Shown piece after piece: positions 16,797-21,800 of a stretch of 23,602 bases of DNA. The notes beneath the pieces were generated by a model. That model ran no database searches. It saw only the letters and a program-made list of their open reading frames with translations, and was not told the DNA's origin. Every line of letters starts with the position of its first letter. The first letter of the stretch is position 1. Position numbers and translations under genes: made by a program. This DNA comes from a virus, in the IMG/VR virus record IMGVR_UViG_3300040807_000681, positions 1-23,602 of that record; one strand, given 5' to 3'.

Positions 16797-17116
16797 ATTG
16801 CCAACAAGGCGACAAAGCAGTAATTGTATTTTCAATAAATCCAAAAAATGTTGGAAGAATTGTAGATGTAACAGAGTATATTGGAAAGTTTAGCGAACGC
16901 GAACAATTTCAGTTTAGAGGGTTAGTTTGTCAGGCACCTGTTGCAGACCACTACTGGTGGATAGAAGCAGATGATATAGATATACAACTAGGTCCAAGTC
17001 CTCGAGCATATATCGCTGATAGTTGGTTACGACCAATACGCCCAGAGGGTGAGTCTGAAAAACAAAAGGCATCAAAAGGATTAGATGTTAGCGCACTAAC
17101 TACACTTAATTTGTAA
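16793..17116 (+). CDS. Conserved phage hypothetical, small beta-barrel-like
   Basis: 107 residues; its ATG overlaps the preceding TGA (ATGA). It starts MNCQQGDKAVIVFSINPKNV, continues GRIVDVTEY and ends its folded part with YIADSWLRPIRPEG. This pattern ('GDxAxVV...NxGxIVxV ... IADSWLRPI') recurs in small conserved proteins of many tailed phages, as I recall, and suggests a KOW/SH3-like barrel. The last ~25 residues are polar and probably disordered. No enzymatic motif. Function unknown. Confidence 0.65.
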   Translation: MNCQQGDKAVIVFSINPKNVGRIVDVTEYIGKFSEREQFQFRGLVCQAPVADHYWWIEADDIDIQLGPSPRAYIADSWLRPIRPEGESEKQKASKGLDVSALTTLNL

Positions 17117-17120
17117 ATAT
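17112..17120 (+). promoter_or_regulatory. Weak late-promoter-like motif (TGTAAATAT)
   Basis: TGTAAATATAG overlaps the stop of the preceding gene and lies 27 bp before the next start. It resembles the CTAAATATATAG motif before the virion module, but one motif in AT-rich DNA is weak evidence. Confidence 0.25.
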
Positions 17121-17145
17121 AGATATAAACAAAGGAGGTCCTACA

Positions 17146-17400
17146 GTGTGCAGTCCATTTGTGAGAAAAGAAGCCAACAGACTTTTTTGGTTAGTTAAAG
17201 GTCACCTAATCCCCATATCGGAGCCAGACGATATTGTAGAAGGTTACTATGAAAGTTATTTCAAACGTTTGTGGAATAACGAATCTCAATGTTTAAGCGA
17301 ATACGAACGTGGGTTTGAACAAGCATGGAAAGCTCGTGAAGCAGAGATGCTACAAATAGATATTCAAAAAGTAGCAGTACTTGGCGGACACTACGATTAA
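17146..17400 (+). CDS. Hypothetical protein, GTG start with strong RBS
   Basis: 84 residues from a GTG; the start is fixed by a near-perfect Shine-Dalgarno AAAGGAGGT (17131-17139) seven bases upstream. It begins MCSPFVRKEANRLFWLVKGH, then an acidic Tyr-rich stretch (EGYYESYFKRLW) and a helical Glu/Gln-rich part (YERGFEQAWKAREAEMLQ). No signal peptide or membrane helix. I recognise no family. It is the last gene before the promoter at 17404. Confidence 0.65.
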   Translation: MCSPFVRKEANRLFWLVKGHLIPISEPDDIVEGYYESYFKRLWNNESQCLSEYERGFEQAWKAREAEMLQIDIQKVAVLGGHYD

Positions 17401-17403
17401 AGG

Positions 17404-17432
17404 TAGACAAAAATATCAAACTGTGTTATAGT
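17404..17432 (+). promoter_or_regulatory. Sigma70-type promoter
   Basis: TAGACA (17404-17409), a 17-bp spacer and TATAGT (17427-17432), starting just after the previous stop. It would drive the small ORF at 17459 and could also read through into the tmRNA gene. The -35 deviates by one base from TTGACA. Confidence 0.7.
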
Positions 17433-17458
17433 ATAACATAACAATTAGGGAGATAGAT

Positions 17459-17527
17459 ATGACTACATTTGAAAAGATTGAATTTGTTGTTAGTTTATCG
17501 TGTTTAGGACTTCTCCTATCACTATAA
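17459..17527 (+). CDS. Tiny hydrophobic ORF, possibly the 5' half of a frameshifted membrane protein
   Basis: 22 residues (MTTFEKIEFVVSLSCLGLLL then SL) with a good RBS (AGGGAGA) 26 bases after a sigma70-type promoter's -10. On its own it is one hydrophobic helix. An open frame in the +1 register starts upstream of its stop and runs to 17651 with a second hydrophobic segment and a charged tail. The two together would make a sensible ~60-residue two-helix membrane protein, so this may be one gene broken by a single-base change or joined by frameshifting. Confidence 0.4.
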   Translation: MTTFEKIEFVVSLSCLGLLLSL

Positions 17528-17651
17528 GCGAATACTCACAAACGTAGTATTACTTTTGTATTTCTGGTTTATTGATGAAGATCCAGAAATGGCTAGACTA
17601 AAAAAGAAAGGTGAACAAACATCTGTTATTGAAATAGAGGTTGACATCTAG
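17528..17651 (+). pseudogene. Out-of-frame continuation of the small membrane ORF
   Basis: The frame ending at TAG 17649-17651 encodes a hydrophobic segment (ILTNVVLLLYFWF) followed by a charged tail (IDEDPEMARLKKKGEQTSVI). It has no ATG/GTG start with an RBS before its membrane segment; the only internal ATG (17589) would leave a 20-residue peptide. That favours a frameshifted 3' half of the gene starting at 17459. Its last codons also carry the -35 box of the tmRNA promoter. A rare start such as TTG cannot be excluded. Confidence 0.35.
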
Positions 17652-17671
17652 TATTACTTGTGTTATAAATA
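17641..17671 (+). promoter_or_regulatory. tmRNA promoter: sigma70 elements overlapping a late-type TATAAATA
   Basis: TTGACA (17641-17646), an exact 17-bp spacer and TATAAA (17664-17669). The -10 is also the full T4-like late octamer TATAAATA (17664-17671). Transcription would start near 17676, just before the tmRNA acceptor piece. The double match could keep the RNA expressed both early, by host sigma70, and late, by the phage sigma. Confidence 0.7.
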
Positions 17672-17677
17672 GTATGT

Positions 17678-17737
17678 AACGTTGAAACAAGTTGAACGGC
17701 GAGCAAGACCCGGGTTCGAATCCCGGCTACTCCACCA
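17678..17737 (+). ncRNA. ssrA: tmRNA acceptor piece (T-arm and CCA end)
   Basis: The T-arm is CCGGG (17710-17714), loop TTCGAAT (17715-17721) and CCCGG (17722-17726). The acceptor 3' strand CTACTCC and then ACCA (17734-17737) follow. E. coli tmRNA has the same order (GCGGG-TTCAACT-CCCGC-CAGCTCC-ACCA, from memory). Nothing upstream forms a D-arm or anticodon arm, so it is not an ordinary tRNA. The 5' end is a guess. Confidence 0.88.
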
Positions 17738-17844
17738 TAAACACACTGCTTTGAACTAGAAGTGGCAAGGCTACGAATAAACTAAGTTACCTCCTACCAT
17801 AGAGGTTACGCAGAGGAAGATACTGCAAGTAGTGTGTTTTTGAT
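17738..17844 (+). other. tmRNA intervening (processed-out) segment
   Basis: About 107 bases separate the CCA end from the coding piece. Its ends are complementary: AAACACACTGCT (17739-17750) with AGTAGTGTGTTT (17828-17839), 12 pairs including one G-U. This makes a closing stem that stacks near the acceptor stem. Within it ACCTC and GAGGT form a small hairpin. In permuted tmRNAs this segment is removed by RNase processing to leave two RNAs. Confidence 0.75.
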
Positions 17845-18005
17845 GGGGTAGAGTTGGGATCGATTGGCGAACTATTAGATGAGTGGAGTTACCGGGATGT
17901 AAGCGCCGTTACCGCGAACAAACTTAATAATTGCAAACGCAAATTATTCATTAGCAGCCTAAGGGCAGCTACGAGGTAGTTAGACCTTGTTACCAAACAT
18001 AGCAG
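17845..18005 (+). ncRNA. ssrA: tmRNA coding piece
   Basis: It starts with GGGGTAG, which closes the acceptor stem with CTACTCC. The D-loop analogue GGGATCGATTGG follows, then about 65 bases that may fold as a pseudoknot (TTAC...GTAA with CGG/CCG), then the tag ORF and a short structured tail. CGCCGTT (17904-17910) is complementary to AACGGCG (17695-17701) in the acceptor piece and could be an inter-piece helix. The 3' limit is set just before the terminator stem and is approximate. Confidence 0.85.
17933..17962 (+). other. tmRNA tag reading frame (ANANYSLAA-stop)
   Basis: Codons GCA AAC GCA AAT TAT TCA TTA GCA GCC TAA encode ANANYSLAA; with the Ala from the charged tmRNA the tag is AANANYSLAA. 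It aligns with the E. coli tag AANDENYALAA and ends in the LAA recognised by ClpXP-type proteases. The resume codon GCA follows AATAATT, comparable to the A-rich stretch before the E. coli resume codon. Confidence 0.9.
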
Positions 18006-18031
18006 GAAAGCACCTTCGGGTGCTTTCTTTT
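18006..18031 (+). terminator. Rho-independent terminator after the tmRNA
   Basis: Perfect 9-bp stem GAAAGCACC/GGTGCTTTC closed by the very stable TTCG tetraloop, followed by TTTT. It ends the tmRNA transcript and may protect its 3' end. The next gene's RBS begins three bases after the T-run. Confidence 0.9.
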
Positions 18032-18047
18032 GTATAGGAGACACAGA

Positions 18048-18263
18048 TTGAAACCTAATAATAACTTTGAACTTACAGTAAGAGATATTGAGGTTATCGA
18101 ACAAGCACTAAGAGCAAAGGCTGGCCGTAGAGGTTTAGCCATTGCTCAAGGTGATACCAGCGAACAGTTAAGAGCAGAAATGCGTGAGATACAAGAACTG
18201 CTAGGACGTATACACAATCAAAAGGTTTGGTATACTCCTAAAGAATTTGTACCGGGAGGATAG
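18048..18263 (+). CDS. Small conserved phage protein, TTG start
   Basis: 71 residues. I chose the TTG at 18048 because AGGAG (18035-18039) lies eight bases upstream; an in-frame TTG at 18030 overlaps the terminator T-run. Sequence: KPNNNFELTVRDIEVIEQAL, then basic RAKAGRRGL, then EIQELLGRIHNQKVWYTPKE. This order (N-terminal 'ELTVxDIExIExAL', C-terminal 'IxxLLGRLHNQKxWYxP') occurs in small proteins of many marine T4-like phages, as I recall. Probably an all-helical cytosolic protein; function unknown. No gene follows within the next 147 bases. Confidence 0.7.
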   Translation: MKPNNNFELTVRDIEVIEQALRAKAGRRGLAIAQGDTSEQLRAEMREIQELLGRIHNQKVWYTPKEFVPGG

Positions 18264-18338
18264 TGTTGCAAATGAGTAACAAGTATATCTTAACTTCTCA
18301 AAATACGCTCTAAAGCGAACAACAACATAGATTACTAG

Positions 18339-18346
18339 TGTAAATA
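18339..18346 (+). promoter_or_regulatory. Weak late-promoter-like motif (TGTAAATA)
   Basis: TGTAAATA lies in the 147-bp gap between two genes, but directly before a terminator, so it would produce only a very short RNA. The rest of this gap holds no convincing gene. Confidence 0.15.
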
Positions 18347-18353
18347 AAACGTC

Positions 18354-18382
18354 AAAGGGCAAGCGTGAACTTGCCCTTTTTT
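18354..18382 (+). terminator. Rho-independent terminator
   Basis: Stem AAAGGGCAAG/CTTGCCCTTT (10 perfect pairs), loop CGTGAA, followed by further T residues. It ends the transcript of the small protein at 18048 and isolates the outer-membrane protein gene, which starts 29 bases on. Confidence 0.9.
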
Positions 18383-18410
18383 ATGACATTACAACTTGAA
18401 AGGTATTATA

Positions 18411-18794
18411 ATGCGTACAGTATTTATCGCAGCAGCCGCGTTGGCTGCATCAGCAACAGTAGCAGGAGCAGTTGACTTAGGTACAACTGGTGTTACTCTT
18501 AACACAGACGTTGTAGCAACACATATGGTGGATGCAGAAACAACAACAATGACAATTGAGCCAGAATTAGGTTATGCATTTGGCATGGCTAACTTCACAA
18601 TGGGCACAATGTTGAATATTTGGGACAATGACAATAAAGTAACATTTGATGATGAGTTCGATCATCTTCCAGTGGTTGATTTTGGTGTAACTTATGGTTT
18701 GACAGACAGCATTGAATTAGAAGCAACAACATCATATGACCTAGAAGCAGAAGAACGCGGTGAAATCAAATTAATGACAACGTTTAGTTTCTAA
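18411..18794 (+). CDS. Secreted outer-membrane beta-barrel-like protein
   Basis: 127 residues from ATG 18411 (AAAGG upstream), preferred to an in-frame TTG at 18396 because the signal peptide begins cleanly here. MRTVFIAAAALAASATVAGA is a textbook Sec signal with an AGA cleavage site after residue 20. The mature part (~107 aa) has alternating polar/hydrophobic strands: TMTIEPELGYAFG, ANFTMGTMLNIW, VVDFGVTYGLTDSIELEATT. It ends KLMTTFSF, whose terminal Phe is the usual BAM recognition signal of outer-membrane proteins. Flanking terminators make it a single-gene unit. I infer a phage protein placed in the host outer membrane, perhaps for superinfection exclusion or permeability. It is small for a porin. 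Confidence 0.75.
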   Translation: MRTVFIAAAALAASATVAGAVDLGTTGVTLNTDVVATHMVDAETTTMTIEPELGYAFGMANFTMGTMLNIWDNDNKVTFDDEFDHLPVVDFGVTYGLTDSIELEATTSYDLEAEERGEIKLMTTFSF

Positions 18795-18820
18795 TAACAA
18801 TATATTAAATTTTATATAAC

Positions 18821-18849
18821 AAAAAGCAACCTTTAGGGTTGCTTTTTTT
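18821..18849 (+). terminator. Rho-independent terminator after the outer-membrane protein gene
   Basis: Stem AAAAAGCAACC/GGTTGCTTTTT (11 pairs) with loop TTTAG and a T-run through 18849. The A-tract before the stem makes it potentially bidirectional. Confidence 0.9.
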
Positions 18850-18853
18850 GTGA

Positions 18854-18861
18854 CTAAATAT
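18854..18861 (+). promoter_or_regulatory. Probable late promoter (CTAAATAT)
   Basis: CTAAATATACG lies immediately after a terminator and 23 bp before a gene with a strong RBS, so a promoter is needed here. It is the same octamer as at 7305. No TTGACA-like -35 is seen. Confidence 0.5.
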
Positions 18862-18883
18862 ACGTAGTTATAAGGAGAAGCAA

Positions 18884-19021
18884 ATGTCTGAAGGTGATGT
18901 ACAAGCAGGGATACAATTTATATATGACATGCGAGAGCATGTAGTAGATATTGCTCTCGCAACAGTCTATGGTATTGTAGTTTATGCTACTATCTTATGG
19001 ATCAAAAAGAAATTAAGCTAA
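18884..19021 (+). CDS. Small single-pass membrane protein (45 aa)
   Basis: ATG with AAGGAGAAG six to eight bases upstream. The N-terminus is acidic (MSEGDVQAGIQFIYDMREHV), followed by a hydrophobic helix (DIALATVYGIVVYATILWI) and a basic end KKKLS, which predicts the C-terminus on the cytoplasmic side. It stands between a terminator/late promoter and the nuclease gene. Function unknown; a role in lysis or membrane modification is only a guess. Confidence 0.7.
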   Translation: MSEGDVQAGIQFIYDMREHVVDIALATVYGIVVYATILWIKKKLS

Positions 19022-19036
19022 TAAAGGGCAAAAATT

Positions 19037-19522
19037 ATGCAACAAAACGAATATGATGTAAGAGTCGTTAAAGTAGTAGACGGCGACACAGTAGATGTAG
19101 ATATTGATCTAGGATTTGGAGTTACACTAACAGATGAACGTGTTCGCGTAATGGGTATCGACACTCCGGAGTCGCGCACAAGAGATAAAGTAGAAGATTT
19201 GTTTGGTGAAGCAGCAAAAGCACGTTTGAAAGAACTTATGAAACACGGAGGCAAACTTATTACTACTGAAGATCGCAAAGGCGAAGACATGAAGGGCAAG
19301 TTTGGACGCATCTTAGGAGATTTTAAAGTAGACTACAACGGAGAGACAAAGTTAGTAACAGATATCCTAGTTGAAGAAGGACACGCTGTAGCATACTTTG
19401 GCGGATCAAAGAAAGAAATTACCATGAAGCATCTAGCCAATAGAGAGAAGCTACTACGTGAAGAAGTTATAAGTAGAAGTGAGTATGATAAAGCAGTTCA
19501 GCTTATGGAAAACAAAAAATAG
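19037..19522 (+). CDS. Thermonuclease (SNase)-like nuclease
   Basis: 161 residues. The staphylococcal-nuclease OB-fold signature is clear: VVKVVDGDTVDVDIDLGFG with metal-binding Asp, then VRVMGIDTPESRTRD, in which R37, D42 and E45 correspond to R35, D40 and E43 of staphylococcal nuclease. KFGRILGD supplies R91 for the second catalytic Arg (R87). It should be a Ca-dependent nuclease cutting DNA or RNA. No signal peptide, so it acts inside the cell, possibly on host nucleic acid. The GGCAAAAATT upstream is a poor RBS; coupling to the gene 15 bases upstream is possible. Its TAG stop is part of the next gene's RBS. Confidence 0.9.
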   Translation: MQQNEYDVRVVKVVDGDTVDVDIDLGFGVTLTDERVRVMGIDTPESRTRDKVEDLFGEAAKARLKELMKHGGKLITTEDRKGEDMKGKFGRILGDFKVDYNGETKLVTDILVEEGHAVAYFGGSKKEITMKHLANREKLLREEVISRSEYDKAVQLMENKK

Positions 19523-19534
19523 GAGATATCTTAA

Positions 19535-21325
19535 ATGAGTGCAGAACAAGATAAGGCAAATGCCCAAAATCGTAAAAATCAAGAATCTAGTAAAAAAAGA
19601 GATGCTGAAAATCAATTAAAAGCTGCATCTCAACAAAAAACATCAGCAAGCGATAACAAAGCAAATGCTGAAAGAGAGCAGCATGTAGCACAAGAAGATC
19701 AAAAACATGCACAAGCACATTATAATCAAGCACAAGCTGATCATGATGCTGCATTAGCAGATCAAAGAGCTAAGTCTGAAGAATACGATGCTGCACACGA
19801 AGCAGTATTAAATGCACAAGCAAATGTTCAACAAGTAGCTCAACCACAATATAGTGTGCATGTCATTCAATATGCTGAAACTAGCACTAGTGCTAAAGCG
19901 GGAAACGATCAAGTAGGTGCAAGCGCACATGCTGAAGCAAGTGCAACAGCAGAAGCCGGAGCAAGTGCCGGTGCAGAAGTTACTGACAGTTCATTTGCAG
20001 CAGGTGCAGAAGCACATGCAAGCGCAGAAGCAAGTGCAAGCACAGGCGCAGAAGCACATGCAGAACAAGACTTAGGCGGCATTGGAACAGCTCATGCAAA
20101 CACTAGCGCGGAAGCAGAAGCACATGCAAGTGCAGAAGCAGAAGCACATGCAAATGCTAGTGGAGGCTGGGATGGCAGCGATGCAACAGCAGCCGCAGAA
20201 GTTGGAGTAAGTGCAAGAGCAGAAGCAGGTGTATCAGGATCAGCAGATGCTGAAGTAGGCTTAGATACGCCACTAGGTGATGTAAGTATTGATGCAGGTG
20301 CCGAAGGTGAAGCTGGCGTACATGCGGAAGCATATGCACAAGCTGGCGGTAGTGCAAGTGTTGGTAAACACGGTGCATCAGTAGAAGGAGGCGCAATTGC
20401 AGGCGCAAATGTAGGCGCTGACGCAAGTGGCACAGCACACGTTGGTAACGTTGAAGCAAGCGGCGAAGTAGGTGCATCAATTGGCGCACAAGTAGGTATT
20501 TCTGGTGAAGCTCATGCAACGTTTGAAGATAATACAGTGTCACTTGGTATTAGCGGTAAGGCAGCAGTATTAATTGGATTAGATGCTGATGTAGACGTAA
20601 ACATTGATATGAATCCAGTCATTGATGGTGCTAATGCTATCTTAGATGCAGGCGGCACAATTGACGAAGCAACAGACTATATCACAGGCCACTTAGATGA
20701 TGCCCACGACGAAGCTATGAAAGCTGCAAATATGGCATTAAGTATTGCACAAGATTCGCAAGCAGCCGCAGAAGCAGGATTAAACGCAGCTAACCAAGCA
20801 GTACACACTACTGAAGATGCAGTAAATGCTGCAACAAATGAAATTAGCAATGCAGCAAACTCCGTAGCACATTGGGGAAACGAAGCAGCTAAATGGACAT
20901 CAGAAGTTGTGTCGGCACAGAATGCAATGAATGCTGCTAATTCAACAATTAATGCATGTAACAGTGCAATCAATCAATGTAATAATGCTATTAATGCAGC
21001 TAATAAAGCAATTAACGATGCAGCAAGAGCAGCAGAAAAGGCGGCAACAGATGCAGCAAATGCAACAGCAAATGCAGCTAAGAGTGCTGGCAGAAAAGTT
21101 AAGAAGTGGTTCTCAGATGTACGGTTAAAAGAGAATGTTAAATTTGCAGGCAAAGTTGCAGACATTAATACATACACTTACAACTACGTATGGGACAAAG
21201 AAACTGTACAAAAAGGCGCAATGGCTCAAGAATTACTTGATACAAAATATGCTGATGCAGTTGAAATGCACAAGTCGGGCTATTACATGGTTGACTATTC
21301 TAAACTACCACACGGCGTACATTAA
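19535..21325 (+). CDS. Ala-rich tail fibre with C-terminal S74 intramolecular chaperone
   Basis: 596 residues, RBS TAGGAGA overlapping the nuclease stop. Residues 1-100 are a charged coiled coil (Asp/Ala/Gln/Lys). Residues ~110-345 are extremely Ala/Gly/Glu/Ser-rich, with runs of alternating A-x-A-x residues (ASAEAEAHAN, AEASASTGAEAHAE). Residues ~385-515 form a second Ala/Asn-rich helical region (NAANKAINDAARAAEKAA). The C-terminal ~70 residues are a peptidase S74/endosialidase chaperone domain: SDVRLKENVKF, GAMAQELLDTKYADAVEM and YYMVDYSKLP. Such domains trimerise the fibre and then cut themselves off before the Ser of SDxRLKEN, here between F526 and S527. The receptor is unknown. Confidence 0.85.
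   Translation: MSAEQDKANAQNRKNQESSKKRDAENQLKAASQQKTSASDNKANAEREQHVAQEDQKHAQAHYNQAQADHDAALADQRAKSEEYDAAHEAVLNAQANVQQVAQPQYSVHVIQYAETSTSAKAGNDQVGASAHAEASATAEAGASAGAEVTDSSFAAGAEAHASAEASASTGAEAHAEQDLGGIGTAHANTSAEAEAHASAEAEAHANASGGWDGSDATAAAEVGVSARAEAGVSGSADAEVGLDTPLGDVSIDAGAEGEAGVHAEAYAQAGGSASVGKHGASVEGGAIAGANVGADASGTAHVGNVEASGEVGASIGAQVGISGEAHATFEDNTVSLGISGKAAVLIGLDADVDVNIDMNPVIDGANAILDAGGTIDEATDYITGHLDDAHDEAMKAANMALSIAQDSQAAAEAGLNAANQAVHTTEDAVNAATNEISNAANSVAHWGNEAAKWTSEVVSAQNAMNAANSTINACNSAINQCNNAINAANKAINDAARAAEKAATDAANATANAAKSAGRKVKKWFSDVRLKENVKFAGKVADINTYTYNYVWDKETVQKGAMAQELLDTKYADAVEMHKSGYYMVDYSKLPHGVH
19915..20165 (+). repeat. Imperfect Ala-Glu-Ala-His/Ser codon repeats in the fibre gene
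   Basis: The DNA repeats units like GCAGAAGCACATGCAAGCGC with small changes (for example near 20006, 20048, 20114 and 20132). They encode A-E-A-H-A-S/N type blocks. Such units can expand or contract by recombination or slippage and would vary fibre length. Confidence 0.6.
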
Positions 21326-21337
21326 GTAAACGTAATT

Positions 21338-21368
21338 AAGGGGCAGGGAAACTTGCCCCTTTCTTTTT
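21338..21368 (+). terminator. Rho-independent terminator after the S74 fibre gene
   Basis: Stem AAGGGGCAGG/CTTGCCCCTT (10 pairs, one G-U) with a GAAA tetraloop and a T-rich tail TTCTTTTT. It separates the fibre from the membrane-protein unit. Confidence 0.9.
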
Positions 21369-21371
21369 GGC

Positions 21372-21379
21372 TATAAATA
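21372..21379 (+). promoter_or_regulatory. Late promoter (TATAAATA)
   Basis: Exact match to the T4 late octamer, four bases after a terminator and 17 bp before the ATG of a membrane-protein gene. There is no TTGACA-like -35 at 17 bp, so it should depend on a phage late sigma. Confidence 0.6.
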
Positions 21380-21396
21380 GTAGAGGGAGATCTACT

Positions 21397-21732
21397 ATGT
21401 GGCAAAAATTTAAAAAATGGGCTAACATTGATCATTTGGTTGACTTAGCAGTTGACGCCTTCCTTTTGTTATTTGAAGTTATCTCATCACCTGTATTAAT
21501 TGTTATGCGAATTCTTAGATGGACTATTGGCCATTTCTTTCTTGAAGGTATAAAGAACAAAATCAAAAAATTTATATATTGGATAAAAGACAAACCTTTG
21601 TGGTTACAAATAATAGTTATACCAATAGTTCTTATTGTTCTAGCTTACGTTCTTGTGTTCATATGGATAATAGGCGAAGCATTTGGACAGTTTATAGCAG
21701 AAGAATTTGGCGACAAAGATATATCAGAATAA
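21397..21732 (+). CDS. Membrane protein of unknown function, possible holin-like
   Basis: 111 residues from ATG 21397 (GAGGGAGA upstream); an in-frame TTG at 21367 precedes the promoter and is rejected. There are two long hydrophobic stretches. Residues ~18-42 (VDAFLLLFEVISSPVLIVMR) are followed by a basic loop (GIKNKIKKFIYWIKDK). Residues ~73-100 (IIVIPIVLIVLAYVLVFIWI) are followed by an acidic tail. Expected topology: two helices with the basic loop in the cytoplasm. Late expression and a nearby cell-wall hydrolase make a holin plausible, but no family is recognised. Confidence 0.7.
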   Translation: MWQKFKKWANIDHLVDLAVDAFLLLFEVISSPVLIVMRILRWTIGHFFLEGIKNKIKKFIYWIKDKPLWLQIIVIPIVLIVLAYVLVFIWIIGEAFGQFIAEEFGDKDISE

Positions 21733-21737
21733 AAAGG

Positions 21738-21766
21738 TTGACAACTACACTAACTTCTGCTATACT
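21738..21766 (+). promoter_or_regulatory. Sigma70-type promoter
   Basis: TTGACA (21738-21743), exact 17-bp spacer, TATACT (21761-21766), with preceding GG. It sits in the gap between the membrane-protein stop and the conserved gene at 21801, giving that gene and the lysin an early-type promoter. Confidence 0.85.
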
Positions 21767-21800
21767 GTTTATACAGTTTAACAATAGCAGGAGTTTTTTT

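Larger units (their letters stand above)
17676..18005 (+). ncRNA. ssrA: Circularly permuted two-piece tmRNA gene
   Basis: A transfer-messenger RNA rescues stalled ribosomes: its alanylated tRNA-like part enters the A site, then a short internal ORF tags the nascent protein for proteolysis. Here the parts are in permuted order. The 3' acceptor piece with T-arm and encoded CCA comes first (to 17737), then a spacer, then the 5' coding piece beginning GGGGTAG (17845). CTACTCC (17727-17733) pairs with GGGGTAG (17845-17851) over 7 bp with one G-U pair, rebuilding the acceptor stem. The coding piece has the D-loop-like GGGATCGATTGG and a tag ORF ending in LAA. Outer ends are estimated from the promoter and the terminator stem. 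Confidence 0.93.

Noticed and set aside
17700-17737. Ordinary tRNA gene suggested by CCGGGTTCGAATCCCGG and CCA
   Set aside because: No D-arm, anticodon arm or matching 5' acceptor strand lies upstream; the partner GGGGTAG is downstream at 17845, as in a permuted tmRNA.
18273-18314. 13-codon ORF (MSNKYILTSQNTL) in the gap before the terminator at 18354
   Set aside because: Too short, no clear ribosome site (GTTGCAA only), and nothing recognisable; the gap is treated as untranslated.
20092-20543. Antisense open frames of 113 and 128 codons across the Ala-rich fibre gene
   Set aside because: They are by-products of the biased GCA/GAA codon repeats: Leu- or Ala/Pro/Ser-rich low-complexity translations with no domain, opposite to a clear coding gene.
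21579-21800. 74-codon upstream extension of the conserved protein at 21801
   Set aside because: It overlaps the membrane-protein gene in another frame and crosses the sigma70-type promoter; the translation looks random and a good RBS precedes the ATG at 21801.
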